A DNA stretch of 64,000 nt from Isoperla grammatica (lineage: Eukaryota > Arthropoda > Insecta > Plecoptera > Perlodidae). Location of the stretch: contig OX246743.1 in assembly GCA_945910005.1 (NCBI GenBank), positions 39,549,461 through 39,613,460 of the forward strand, in the 5' to 3' direction. A program made the translations under genes and the position numbers. Numbering within the stretch: position 1 is the first letter of the stretch; each line of letters opens with the position of its first letter. This document shows positions 46,379 through 58,162 of the stretch, piece after piece. The notes beneath the pieces are model-generated. The model was not told where the DNA came from. It made no database searches and saw only the letters and a list, made by a program, of their open reading frames with translations.

Positions 46379-48420
46379 CTGGAACAGAAATGATCACAAC
46401 TCGGAGATAGTTCAAATTCCGAAATATCAACAAGAGTATTTTGCACAATAACGTAGTTAACAACTTTCCTCGATGAAACCAATTGTTAGAGAACAAGCTG
46501 TGCATAATCATACTTTCATTTCGAATAAACATTGCATGCTGTTTAGCGTTTAAACAACAATTGAATCAAGTGTGATCGTGCAAATTATTTCTTTGCGCAG
46601 TTAGGTTTTGTTTAAAAAAATTCTCAGGGTTTGCATTAATTAAGTAACCAAGCATTTGTGTGTAAGAAAAGATCAAAGTGAGCACAAGCATAGTACACAT
46701 TTCTTAAGACACATCGATATAACACTATTTTTGTAGCTGAAGTTTAGTTAAGTTGAAATAGTTGGGAAATGATTTCACTACATGATCAATGTATGTGAGA
46801 TTGTGGGAGATGTCATGGGGATTGTGAGCAAAGCGAGCAAGTTTATGAAAAAAAAACGTTTGTGCTTCAGTTAATTATCTTTATTTATTTCAATTAATTT
46901 ACTTTCACATGCACACAAGTATCAACCGATTCTCATAATCACACAAAATAACAACTTGAAGTGGCAACAATCAAATAATGTATGCATGTTTTATTTTAAA
47001 GAAGTCAGAACAACTGGTAAAACAAATAGCTGAGAAGAACATGACAATAATTATTATTTTCTAATGCCCGGTCTTACAAGGCCCTACTTACTAACTTAAC
47101 ATGTGTATGTCTGATAACTTAATTTCAAAGTTTCCCATTGATGATGGCCACGTTGAAAACAAGTCAGCGTAGCAGTTAATGTATCCCAAAAGACATAACA
47201 TATACTTAAGTTAAAAGCACTAGTTAGAACAAAGTTTAAAAACTGGGAAGATGATCACAAACAATGTACTCATTTGAATTTGCTTGAACGGCACTTTATT
47301 ATTGTTATTACGTAGCGCAAAATTCTTTATTAAGAGTTTGCAGCAGACAGAGCTCAAAAAGTGAGAACTCAAGGTTTTCCGATCGTATGTCCAAATCAAC
47401 CTTTAACATCGAAATTATGGGTAGATACCGCAGCGAGATATTATTAGGGTTTAGAGATAAGGAAACAAAATGTATGCAAAATGAATTATGTGGGTTCAAG
47501 CTTTTGAGCTCTGACTGTCGGAGACTCTTAACATTATCCAAGCAATGTACACTGAGACCATTACTCGAACCAAGTCAAGTGGTGAGCAAAGCACTTCACT
47601 AGTTACCCTCTCTAAACATTTCAACGCTCAAGCAGCAAAGTGCAACTTCGAAACTATGACACAATACAATCGGACGATCTTCTATCTTTTTTTAAACCGA
47701 TTTTGTCTCAAAATGATAGATTATGACCACAATTGCAACATTATCTGCAATGTATAAGAGGCCACAGAACAAAATATGGAATGCCCAACTGTACTTACTA
47801 GGTAAACTTTATTTATCACAAAATACTACCACCGTCACGTCACTAACAATTTAATAAACTGACTGCTCAATATTGTAACTTAGCTAATGTAACATAACAT
47901 TGTAAGTGAAGAAAATGATACAACAATACTATAAATTAACAAATTTAATAAATTATTATTATTAGTCTTCAAAGTAGAAATGGACAATACAGTATAAATA
48001 AAACATTCACCTACTGTGACGATGAAGGAAATTAAAAAATGACCCCTATGAACAGTATATCAGCTCATTGTGAGACACCATGCAAATACTGTGTAGTAAT
48101 AATACAGTGTAGTAATAAAATATATCAGCAGTTAGTAAGAAGGTAGCAGTAACATGACACACTTCATACAAACGAATAAATACACTCTCACAAGACAGTT
48201 GTTCAGTTACAGACAGACAGACAGACATACACACACAGATTAATAGTATTTGGCACAATCATTTTGAATGTAGATTGAACAGTCTTATATCCTGAGAACG
48301 TAACACTAAACCAAACTATCAAATACCAATCTTAAACATTTACAAAAAAATTACAAAATAAAGGCGTTCAAGATCTTGATAAATTTTAAGAATTCCAACA
48401 GATTATCAATTACGGATTAA
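46379..48420. other. Inter-exon DNA, no gene seen
   Basis: AT-rich intron and 3' UTR. A short ACAGACAGACAGAC microsatellite lies near 48209-48225. No exon or structured RNA was recognised. Confidence 0.4.
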
Positions 48421-48602
48421 AGGCCCAACCACAATTGACGGCATCGTAAATGTTATCGGGATCGCAATCGTAGAGATATGATTTACCATTACAATCTATT
48501 ACGATTTAGTTGTGAACAGTGCCATAAGAACCAAGTGCGTTAACTCTTTCACGATTTCTGGATTACGATTACAATCACGATGCCGTCAGTTGTGGTTGAG
48601 GC
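48421..48602. mobile_element. TTAA-flanked MITE touching a lola stop codon, about 182 bp
   Basis: Inverted ends: left CCCAACCACAATTGACGGCATCG, right end CGATGCCGTCAGTTGTGGTTG (two mismatches). TTAA flanks both sides (48417-48420 and 48603-48606). The right-hand TTAA contains the TAA stop of the lola exon at 48603-48835, so the insertion replaced that exon's original downstream sequence while preserving the stop. Family is uncertain; TTAA suggests piggyBac-type mobilisation, but the ends differ from the element at 5294. Confidence 0.65.
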
Positions 48603-48835
48603 TTAAATCTTGACGAGTGGATGACGACGAATGATATGTTTCTTGAGGTTGCTCTTCAGCTTGGCTCGATAGGCACAATACGGACATTGGAACTGAGGCA
48701 GCTGACCGCACTCGTACTTGATGTGTGTGGTTAGATGGCTCTTGTGTTTGTAGCTACTGCGGCACTTGGGGCATTGATAGCGACGAAATGACCACACACC
48801 TTCGATCCTCCTTGCATCGGGCAATAAGAACCCAG
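48603..48835 (-). CDS. lola: lola alternative 3'-terminal exon, C2HC + C2H2
   Basis: The acceptor GTTTCAG ends at 48836; two bases plus 76 codons. Fingers C21/C24/H37/C42 and C50/C53/H66/H71; linker ECGQLPQFQCP. It is strikingly similar to the exon at 53578-53798 (SSYKHK.HLTTHIKYECGQ and YRAKLKSNLKKH), so these are recent paralogs although three other exons lie between them. Its TAA stop forms part of the TTAA flanking a MITE. Confidence 0.9.
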
Positions 48836-49916
48836 CTGAAACAATGAACATATTATATTACAGTTCTTTTTATAGGCCTATCAAGGCTCCACAGGATACT
48901 TTTGACCTTAAGAGTTTTAAATCTCGACATGAATTTGATGTATCTAATTTTTTGCATGGTTGCAATTGAAATATACTTATATATATTGATACTTGTACAT
49001 TTTGATTAAATATTTGGAAACATTTTGTTATTCGTGAGTTAAGTCATTATTTTAAATCTTTCGTCCTCTAAGGATTTGTTTTGCTTACCGGTACGGTAGA
49101 TACTTTGGTACCGGTGATATAAATAAATTGTACACTACAAGATATTATAAAAATGTCTTAAACACTGTAGATTATATAGTGAGGTTATAATGTATACAAA
49201 AAAATCATGTTTCAGAAATTGATGTGGCTTCTTGAGAAATGTTTTCATTCTTTTTTTTCTTTTTTTATTCTTCATCAAATACATTATAAATTAGTAAACC
49301 CCCCCCAAATTTGTTTTGAAAAAGTAAATTTGCATATCTCCAAAGAGCATATTCATATTTGATATACTTACCCCATTTATCATGTTTAATTCATGTTTTA
49401 GAAATAACTTCTAATAATGATTTCTAAGCGGCGAAGAAGAACCAGGAATACATTAATCAAGGATATTGTCCACTGATTAAGAAATTAAAACCATACGAGA
49501 CAAAGCATAAGTAACAGAGACCAAATGAGAACATATATTGGTTCCACATGTTTTATTTCAGGGAAAACAAATTTCAAATTAGCTACTACAATCATAAAAC
49601 GTATATATATAAAAAAAAAAAAGTGAGATTAGACAAGGATTAAAAACAATAATAAACATGCATAGAAATAAAATGTGTATCCACACATTGAACTAGTATA
49701 AAAGACAGGATAGAGATGTATTATAGCCAACATCATGTTCATACGCAAGTCAAGAATTCAACAATGAATGAGGAAACCTACCCTTCTTCTTACATTCTAT
49801 ATCACTTTATGCTTTTTAAACAAGTAAACAAGCATATTTAGGAACATTAGATACCTTGAACCAGACGTAATTACGTGGTATTTTATTAATTTACTAATAC
49901 ATTCAAAATGTCCCTC
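48836..49916. other. Inter-exon DNA, no gene seen
   Basis: AT-rich. On the minus strand an AATAAAA motif near 49882 is about 30 bases past the stop of the 49917-50239 exon and is a plausible polyadenylation signal. Confidence 0.4.
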
Positions 49917-50239
49917 CTAGTGTACGTTCTGGTGCTTGCTGTTTATATGTCTCATGATGTTACACTTGTGAGGCGAAGCGTAAGGACAATGTGGGCAAAT
50001 AAACTGACGCTCTTTCCCACACACGTATTTCACATGACTGTCCAATACATCTTTCCGCTTGTAGCTTTTACCACAATGCGGACACGTGAATGATCTCGGC
50101 CGGTTCCCGCATTCGTGTCTTAAATGTCTTTTTAAGTTGCCTAATACCGAGTAACTTCTGTGGCAATTTGGGCACACGTAGATTTTGATTCTTCCCTGGA
50201 TTTCTGTAGCAGAGATATGATGTGTTACCGCTGCACCCT
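49917..50239 (-). CDS. lola: lola alternative 3'-terminal exon with two CCHC and one C2H2 finger
   Basis: The acceptor GTTTCAG ends at 50240; two bases plus 106 codons. Fingers C22/C25/H38/C43, C52/C55/H68/C73 and C81/C84/H97/H102. The first spacer is longer and basic (CGNRPRSFTCP) and the second reads CGKERQFICP. The plan matches the three-finger exons at 57840 and 60275. The frame is open to the acceptor, adding about 21 linker residues before the first finger. Confidence 0.9.
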
Positions 50240-51155
50240 CTGAAACAATGAATTTATATTGTGATTACCATAACTAACAGCTTAGAAATATACAACTGTA
50301 CTTCGAACCATGTACAAGCATTATAACAAATGTTACAATTTAATCGTTAATACTATCAATGAATGTTTTTAATGAGTAGGTACCATGATTGATTGATAGA
50401 TGGTTGTGGATGTTCTATTATCCCAGTTCACGCAGCATAACAAAACAAGACATGCAGGTGGTATATTTACAACAAATTACTGATGATTTATAGAATTTGG
50501 TATTAATGTTTACATTGCTGTTGTACAAATATTATATTGTGACAAGTATTTTGAATAATTAATTATTAATAGTTGTTGGGCAGTCTGTTAAAGGCCAGGG
50601 GTAGTCTCACTATAAACCCGTACAAAATTAACAGTTTTTGGTAATATCTCGAGAATGCTACACAATATCAAAAAAGTGATCAATATCCAAATTGTGGTTT
50701 TGTAAGATCTAGAAACTAGGTTAAAAAAAATAACAAATATTCTAGTCGTTACGGTTGTTATTGGTAATCTAAATAATTACTAAATTGTTTACAAGTACCT
50801 TTACCCAACCAAGAAATGTTTCATGCATAAGCATAATCTGCTACATGGTACTTTGAAAAACAAAATTACCTAAGAAACATTAAAATAATTTACATAAGTA
50901 CATGTAATAAACATAACATAATTTACCAAATGAAGTGTGAGAGAGGAAATTATATCAAAGATACTTTTGTAATGAGTATGTAAAAAGTAATAAGACACAA
51001 CACATAGTTTAAAATACTGTATTCATGAAATAAATGTTTTCAATTATAATTAATTCACCACGATTATTTCCACAAACAATAACATTCTTTCAACTTTAAA
51101 CGAGAATATAAATAAATTAATACATCTTCATATAACAAATGACTTAGTAACAACA
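50240..51155. other. Inter-exon DNA with a single arm of the fold-back repeat family
   Basis: About 50625-50770 matches the dispersed family seen at 690-960 and 5130-5945 (GGTAATATCTCGAGAATGC, then CGTTACGGTTGTTATT). The rest is AT-rich with no gene. Confidence 0.45.
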
Positions 51156-51385
51156 TCATAAAGAATGTTTCATTTTTATATGTGCATTAAAGTTACTCCG
51201 TTGTTTCGCCCGGTAAGGACACACGGGGCACTGAAACTGCGGCTCTTTCCCGCACTCAAACTTGACGTGTTTTGTCAGGTCACGTTTGTACTTGTAGCTT
51301 CGGTCACAGTTGCAACACTGGAACCGGGAAAGCTGTCCACCGCTTGCTGACAGCCTGAAGAGGTTGGGGAGCCACAGGGCTGAGT
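51156..51385 (-). CDS. lola: lola alternative 3'-terminal exon, C2HC + C2H2
   Basis: The acceptor GTTGCAG ends at 51386; two bases plus 75 codons. Begins SALWLPNLFR, the hydrophobic/Trp motif common after the acceptor in this block, then C23/C26/H39/C44 and C52/C55/H68/H73 joined by FECGKEPQFQCP. The last finger core is CPYRAKQRSNFNAH. The SALW start resembles the exons at 62021 and 63330. Confidence 0.9.
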
Positions 51386-52658
51386 CTGCAACAATAGTTA
51401 CCGTAACAACACCAAGACCACATTTCACCAGTTTTATTTTAATTTCCACTTATATTCAGGATTCCATTTATAACATACAAAATAATCAAAATAAGGAATT
51501 TGATAGAATTGGATGAAACCTTTTTCAATGTATCTATGGCACATACATAGAATACGTAACATACTATACAAACCTAGATCAAATTTACAAAATATTCAAC
51601 CATATTTCTGAAAACATGACGTACACTATTGTTTTTTCGATGGCTAGTAGGCAGAAAGAGTTCGTTTACAGGATTATACCAAGCTATCTTTGCTATTCAC
51701 AAAGTGCAGTTAGGAACAAGAATCAAAAAATCAAAATGCAAGTTACTTATTCTGATGTGACATTTTTTATATAACACTTCAGACTGCAATATCACTTCAT
51801 TATTTTATACACAAGTGATTTGATGATAATTTCAAAATAACATTTGGATATTAAAATTTCCAAGTTTCTAAAAGGCTTTAGATTTCAGAGATGAAGATTT
51901 GTGGGCAGGGGGGTCATTTGTGGGGGGGGGGGGGGGGGGCGGTTAGCCCATCCTGTCTATAACTCAACCCAGAGAAACTTCACTGAGAGTCGTTTGTACA
52001 CTTATAACTTCCTAGAATACATTCAACAGAAAAGGAAACCAATGTATCAACATGAATTCAGTCGAGTTTATTTGTTTATTTGCTTCTTACATACAAATAT
52101 ACATACATGTGCATATTAGTGTACATACTGAACAACTGTGGTATATATGCAAAACCAAATACAAACTACAAAAAATCATAGTAGGTATGTATTCACGACT
52201 TACACAAGCATAAATCAGTCTAGCAATACGTATTATCAGAAGATTGTACTTTGTATCTCTACAAATTTGCGAAATATCATGAAAAACAGTAAAATAGTCA
52301 AGTAAATGCATTCATTCTACTTCGATGAATAATGTTTGTGTACAAAATATTTATTCAGAATGCAAGCCTCAAATTAGTGACATTTTGATAAATGTATTGA
52401 TTGTTCTAAAATGGAAAGAGATTTGGTTTTCATTTGTTCATCATTACAGTTGTACACATTATGAATACGTGATTTTCCTTGACAAAAAATTATAAGTAGA
52501 ACTTTCATTAAATTTAAGTTTTGATTGCATACTTTTTTTTATTTCTAGCACTTGCATTAAAATTTACAATTGTTACAGGTATTTTACGAAAGGAACACAT
52601 GTCACAATCCATATTAACAGGCATACACAATAGAAGAAGCACTCGCCCCTAGACAACG
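51386..52658. other. Inter-exon DNA, no gene seen
   Basis: AT-rich with a G run at 51921-51939. No exon or transposon end recognised. Confidence 0.4.
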
Positions 52659-52897
52659 TTAAGTTGCTTGAGTCGTTAAGTGTTTACGGTGGATATGACA
52701 AATATGAGACTTTAAATTGCTGTTAGATTTAGCTTGATAAGGACAGAGCGGGCATTGGAATTGCCGCGGCTGACCACATTCGTACCTAACATGCGAAGTC
52801 AAGTGTCTCTTGTGTTTGTAACTGCGACTGCATTTGGGACACTGAAATCGTTGCGGTTTGACATTAATCAACCTGATATTAGGAAACGCTGCAAAAT
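52659..52897 (-). CDS. lola: lola alternative 3'-terminal exon, C2HC + C2H2
   Basis: The acceptor GTTCCAG ends at 52898; two bases plus 78 codons. Fingers C19/C22/H35/C40 and C48/C51/H64/H69. Linker ECGQPRQFQCP shares the unusual CGQ (instead of CGK) with the exons at 48603 and 53578, and finger 1 (SYKHKRHLTSH) is also related to them. The upstream Met-containing residues sometimes read in frame are intron sequence. Confidence 0.9.
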
Positions 52898-53577
52898 CTG
52901 GAACAGAACGCACAACAATGACTTGTTTATTTACAAGGTGACTACAACAAGAAGTGGCTGACCTGGAAGACAAGAAATAGGTTATAATATCATATATTCA
53001 TTGAACTCTCCCCCCCCCCTCCACACACACACAAAATCCCAATTTTTGTCATACATAAAATCAATTTATGATAAGGAAAATATCAGAAAATTATGTTGTA
53101 CAGAACAGCTACAATGAAAATTTGTAATGATAAATGCACAGAAAGATTCCAAAATATATATTTTGTTTTACTAAAGTTAGTTTTAAGAGATATGTAATTA
53201 CAAATTTCAGTGTGATAGCATGCATACCTGTGGAGTTAGTATATTCGTGTCTTATACCTTTAAAACCAATTTGCATCAATACAAGCTAATCTCTACGAGG
53301 AATACAAATTTATTTAGTATATCCACATTATTATTGAGAGGATGGATATGGAAGACAATATATTTACTTGTTGTAAGGTTGAGTTGGATTTGCATTTCAA
53401 TACAGTGTACACATTTAAGATTTTTAAATATTGTATATTCAAAACTACAATTAATTACACAAAATAATGAAAATACTGAAATATAGAATTACAAAAAAAA
53501 CACGTTTTAGTGTTTACATCTGTTGTACATTTTTTAGCAACGTAATTTATTTGTATGCATTAAATGCATTTCGAGTT
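52898..53577. other. Inter-exon DNA, no gene seen
   Basis: AT-rich; short C run and CA repeat near 52987-53032. On the minus strand AATAAA lies near 53546, about 30 bases past the stop of the 53578 exon. Confidence 0.4.
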
Positions 53578-53798
53578 TCAGACCGTTTCCAATGGATGGA
53601 GACGAATAACATGTTTTTTCAAGTTACTCTTCAATTTAGCCCGATAAGGACATACCGGACACTGAAACTGCGGCATCTGTCCGCACTCGTACTTAATATG
53701 AGTTGTCAGATGCCCTTTATGTTTATAGCTGGAAGTGCAGTTTGGGCACTGATATCGTAGAGCCCAAGCTTCGGGCATTCTGATACTCGGCCCGCGAT
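53578..53798 (-). CDS. lola: lola alternative 3'-terminal exon, C2HC + C2H2
   Basis: The acceptor GTTCCAG ends at 53799; two bases plus 72 codons. Fingers C17/C20/H33/C38 and C46/C49/H62/H67 with linker ECGQMPQFQCP. Near-identical in its finger region to the exon at 48603-48835, but the linker before the fingers and the acceptor base differ. An in-frame ATG at residue 7 is internal; the frame is open to the acceptor in the standard phase. Confidence 0.9.
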
Positions 53799-55484
53799 CT
53801 GGAACAGAGTGGAAAACATTGAATTATTGCACATACACTTAATCAATACGTGGCTCGTCTTGACCTTTGTAGGAGGGGAGGGAGATGATTGTAACGCATT
53901 CATTCTAGTTTCCCCTCTTCCGCATTATTCCCGTCCACTAAACAAGCTATCAAAGTTATTTGAAAAGCTTTAGCATATGTAACTAGGTGTATTTGTTTCT
54001 AACCTATTTGTTTCTTATTTGCTAGAACACGGGTTTTATTCAGTTGTGGAATATTTTAATTTTCGTTGTGCATAATTACGGATTGTTGTCTAGAAAACAT
54101 GTTAATCAGTAGGCCTACTTACTCTAACTTACTTTTAGTTTTTATTTTATATTTCAATTTCAAGAATCTGATGGTGGTTCCTTTGTCTAAATTAGTATGA
54201 TTACATTGAAAAACATAGAATAATAGTCTTGATAGCTTACACAGTTCATGTTACAATGCTTAATTAAAATAGAAACCATCCCAGATAAAGAATCATTAAT
54301 TTAATGTGTGTGAAATAATAAGTTGGGTCTGATTCTACAACAATAAGGATGTTCAAATCAAGGGAATAAATCAATTTTGCACCATAATTTGTACTTAAAC
54401 TGTTTGTGCATTGTTTTTTATTCAGTTCTTTACAGTTGAATGACATTTTTCTAGAGAGCATAACAATTAAAAGGTAATATGAACTAGAAGAGAGGGAACT
54501 GTTTTGAAACTACCTCTGTTGTTTAATTGGTTAAAGATTTTGCAGAGAGGCAAGATTAGAATCTAGACTAGGCCTGATTATAGACACAGATTGTACAAGT
54601 AAGCAGTTACATATTTATATTGTTGATAGTTATTAAAAAGACACTGACAGAAACAATAAAATACAAATTGTGACAAGCTGAAAAGACAGTGTCAACCTCT
54701 GCTGCCAATATTTTGTGTTGTGTTCATTGTACCAACTTGGAAAAACTAGGAGATTAAACTGTACATACCGGTAGTGTTTTCCTAGCTATGCCCACAATAA
54801 TGACACAGGAAGAAAGACAATGTAGTTTCTAAAATCAAATTAAAACTAGATACTGTTTAGGATTACTGTAAAAATTGACTAGAAATTGTTGCAAACATGA
54901 TTGGATGCACAAGTGGCACCGACAACCAGGCGAATAATGTGAGCTTTGCCCTATCTTATCTGAAGTCCAAGTTAAGGCTGTCTACAACCCTGTTTGTTAA
55001 TTAATTAATGATTGATGGGTTTGAGTTAGCATAAAGAGTAGTATACATAGATGGCATTAGTAACATAAAACACCAATAATATCATTATTAACTGGTCGAG
55101 GCTTGTATTATATTTTAATCTTTTTCAGATGCAGTAAGCTTTGTATTCATTTAAAAAATGCAAGTGGTATATTTTAAAAGTAAAAATGCCTTGCATTGTT
55201 ACAAAGATTATCAAAATATAAAAATTGTTCAAAATATAAATATGAGTCAGAGAAAATGTGTGAGTAAATTACAATTCTTGTAGATAGGTACATGTTTTTA
55301 TATCTAAGTTTTTTGTTCATATGAATACAGTACAATACAAAATGCTCTGTAGGGATGTTATTATAGATGCATTAGATTATATTTATGTTACAATGTTAGT
55401 TTCAGTCTTGGATAAATTAAGGGTAAATTACACCACTGAATACATATCTGTTTCATCAACCCCTTAACCTTTCCTCCCACCCTC
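53799..55484. other. Inter-exon DNA, no gene seen
   Basis: AT-rich intron and 3' UTR; no recognised feature on either strand. Confidence 0.4.
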
Positions 55485-55714
55485 CTACGCAATCTTATGT
55501 ATGTGCAGGATGTGTCTTCTGATGTAGCATCGTTGTTTTGTGCGGAACGGACAGTGAGGACACTGGAACTGTGGATCCTTCCCGCACTCGTAGCGAATGT
55601 GCCTCTTCAAAGTGTCGACGACCTTGTAGGTCTTCCCGCAGGCGTCGCATCTGTATCGCGGCTGCTCGTTTACCGCGGTGCAGCTGATGATTCTGAGCAG
55701 CCTGTCAGGACTGG
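55485..55714 (-). CDS. lola: lola alternative 3'-terminal exon, C2HC + C2H2 (no ATG)
   Basis: The acceptor ATTTCAG ends at 55715; two bases plus 75 codons to TAG at 55487-55485. Fingers C22/C25/H38/C43 and C51/C54/H67/H72, linker YECGKDPQFQCP. There is no Met codon in the exon, so ORF searches by start codon miss it; a plus-strand frame at 55497-55718 is its antisense shadow. The acceptor is one of two of the ATTTCAG form. Compositionally GC-rich compared with flanking intron, as expected for coding DNA. Confidence 0.9.
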
Positions 55715-56347
55715 CTGAAATAGAAGACCAACACAGTTAAAAACAGGGAGTCTACAACGAATATGTAAATCTCTTCATAAATTCACCAGTACTACAGTTA
55801 AGCTTCAACTGATGTTTTTGAACTTCTACAATCAACGAAAACAAACAATACATGCTGCATATTGAACTGAAAAATCATATTTTATCAACAAAATCAAAAT
55901 ATGGACTGAATGGAAATATACGAAAGTCAATAAACGATACAGAATATTATTCAGAAATGAGTACTGTAAAACACACTCTTCAGGATCATTAGGATAGATA
56001 TCATGGATCCTAGAAAAAAATGTCATTGAGAAATAAGTTGAATTCTTTTTTTATTTCCACTTCAAGCACTGCTATGGATTGCTCCATTATCTCTATAATG
56101 TAAAAATAAATAGAACACAAGGCAGATTGAAAATATCAAAAGGTACCACTATGTACAACCACAATAGCATACATTTTATAATTAACTGGGAAAATATTTT
56201 TTTTATACAAATTTGGGACCTATAAAAAGCTATTCATTTACTTATTCATACTAATTAGTGATCTTTTAAATTGTTTCACATATCAATGTTCAACACGAAC
56301 AATTAAACACAACATGAGCTCACTTGAAACCATATTAATATTCATTG
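55715..56347. other. Inter-exon DNA, no gene seen
   Basis: AT-rich; nothing recognised. Confidence 0.4.
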
Positions 56348-56559
56348 TCACACCTTCGCAACGCTTATAACTTTATGTTTATAGTACAAGTGTTCTTTTA
56401 AACCACTTTTGTATTTTGCACGATAGGAACAGAATTGACACTGGAACTGAGGATCAACTCCACATTCGTATGATAAGTGTCTCTGTAGGCTCCCTTTCTT
56501 CTTGTAGCACCTGCCACATATTTGGCATTTGAAGCTAGCGAGAGCCGGAGCACCTGCAT
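56348..56559 (-). CDS. lola: lola alternative 3'-terminal exon, C2HC + C2H2 (no ATG)
   Basis: The acceptor GTTTCAG ends at 56560; two bases plus 69 codons to TGA at 56350-56348. Fingers C11/C14/H27/C32 and C40/C43/H56/H61; linker YECGVDPQFQCQ. One of the shortest exons, with only ten residues before the first Cys. It contains no Met codon, so it was found from the acceptor and the finger spacing. Second finger CSYRAKYKSGLKEH is typical of the block. Confidence 0.9.
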
Positions 56560-57839
56560 CTGAAACTAGTCACAGGAGATATCAGGGTGAAACCTTCTAT
56601 GTTCATGCTTTTTTGTATATTTAGCTGCCCTGGTGACATCATTAAACCATGTCTGCTACTGTGTAAGTGGATGATGTATCAAACATTAACACAGTGAGCC
56701 ACATAAATAGAAATAATAAAAAATATGTACAGTATTTACAGGTGAAAAATAGTCACTCCACAGTCTTTTGTTTCAGACAAACATTGAAATGTGCGAATCA
56801 AAGAGAGACACAACAATGAAAATACCTAGCGAACAATTGTTTGTTCTAGCTGTGTGGTCACTCCCCACATTCGTTATTAATGTTATTGGCTACCCACTTG
56901 ATTACAATAATTAATTTTCAGTGGTAGTGATAATAGCATTCAATAGGTAATTATGTGCTTCACAGCTGTGGCAGGAGGGAGACGTGAACACTAGGAAGAG
57001 TAAGAGCAAAGTGAGAAAAAGGTAATATAAAAGGAATCAATGGCAGAGAGATGTCATATAAACTTAAATCTTTATTTCATAAATCTCAATATTGTATATA
57101 ATAAATGTTTACTTTTTTTACTTTTTTTTTTAAGTCAACATTTAACAATTTGTAGGATTTTAACTAGTTACCAACTCATAATGCACTGTAAAATTGTAAA
57201 TCAACAAAACAAACTTTAGTCACTAAACTTCCTTGGTAGTTTTTGATAAGGTACACATATAATGCAAAAACCGAGATAAACACTCTTTTGATTAGTAAAA
57301 TCATACAATTAAATACAAAAATAAATATGGTTTCCCCCAAAAGTCACAACTGAAAATGGAAGTTCTAATCATTTAACACCATCGAATGTCCATAATATAT
57401 GAACTTGTAATCAAAACAACAAGCATATTTAGAACTATTCTGATGAAGCCTCGAAAAGGTACAAACCAACATCCAGCACTTTTAAACTGGTTCAACATTC
57501 TAACAAACAAAAAATAAATGTCTTTGGATTTAAGTAGGAATGTTTATAGGCTCAGTCAAGAATTCAATTACACTAATTCAATATGATGAAATTTAATATT
57601 ATGTTCTGAATTCACAGTTTATTAAACCTTTGAAAATAAAAACTCCAATCCAAATCGGTAAAGAAAATTTCAAAAAATTTGCCAGAAGTATGACTGTCAG
57701 TGACAATGACAATTCTAACTGACAATTTTTGCGAATCACTCCAAAAATATGTAATTTAATAAAATGATTGACAAAAGATATGTGTACCCGCTTCTAATTT
57801 GCTACGATCGCTACGAAGAGCACGACACGTAATTAACAA
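56560..57839. other. Inter-exon DNA, no gene seen
   Basis: AT-rich. A minus-strand NNECGE stretch at 56860-56878 recalls the finger linker but has no Cys pair or frame around it. Confidence 0.4.
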
Positions 57840-58162
57840 TCACAAGTCCACAAGATGTTGACTTCTCACATGTGTCTTCAAGTGATCCCTCTGTTTGGCC
57901 TTGTACGGGCAATGAGGACACTGAAACTGTGGCTCTTTCCCACACTCTAGCCTGACGTGTCTTCGGAACGACTGTTCGTGTTTGTAAGATCGATTGCAGG
58001 TCGTACATCGATACGGATGTTCCCTCCCACATCCAGAGTCCATGTGGACTTTAAGGGTTTGTTTGTGTTTGTAGTTTTTGCCACACGTTTCGCAGCTAAA
58101 GCGTTGTATTTGTCCGTTGGTGACCATTGCAATAAACGGACGAAGATATGTGGATACACCCC
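57840..58162 (-). CDS. lola: lola alternative 3'-terminal exon with two CCHC and one C2H2 finger
   Basis: The acceptor GTTTCAG ends at 58163; two bases plus 106 codons. Fingers C23/C26/H39/C44, C52/C55/H68/C73 and C81/C84/H97/H102. The first spacer is CGREHPYRCT and the second ECGKEPQFQCP. Fingers 1 and 2 share YKHxQ cores, suggesting that the extra finger arose by duplication. The plan is the same as 60275-60609. The Met at residue 12 is internal. Confidence 0.9.

Noticed and set aside
56855..56885. Possible further finger relic (NNECGE on the minus strand)
   Set aside because: No flanking Cys pair, His or open frame; a six-residue match is not enough.
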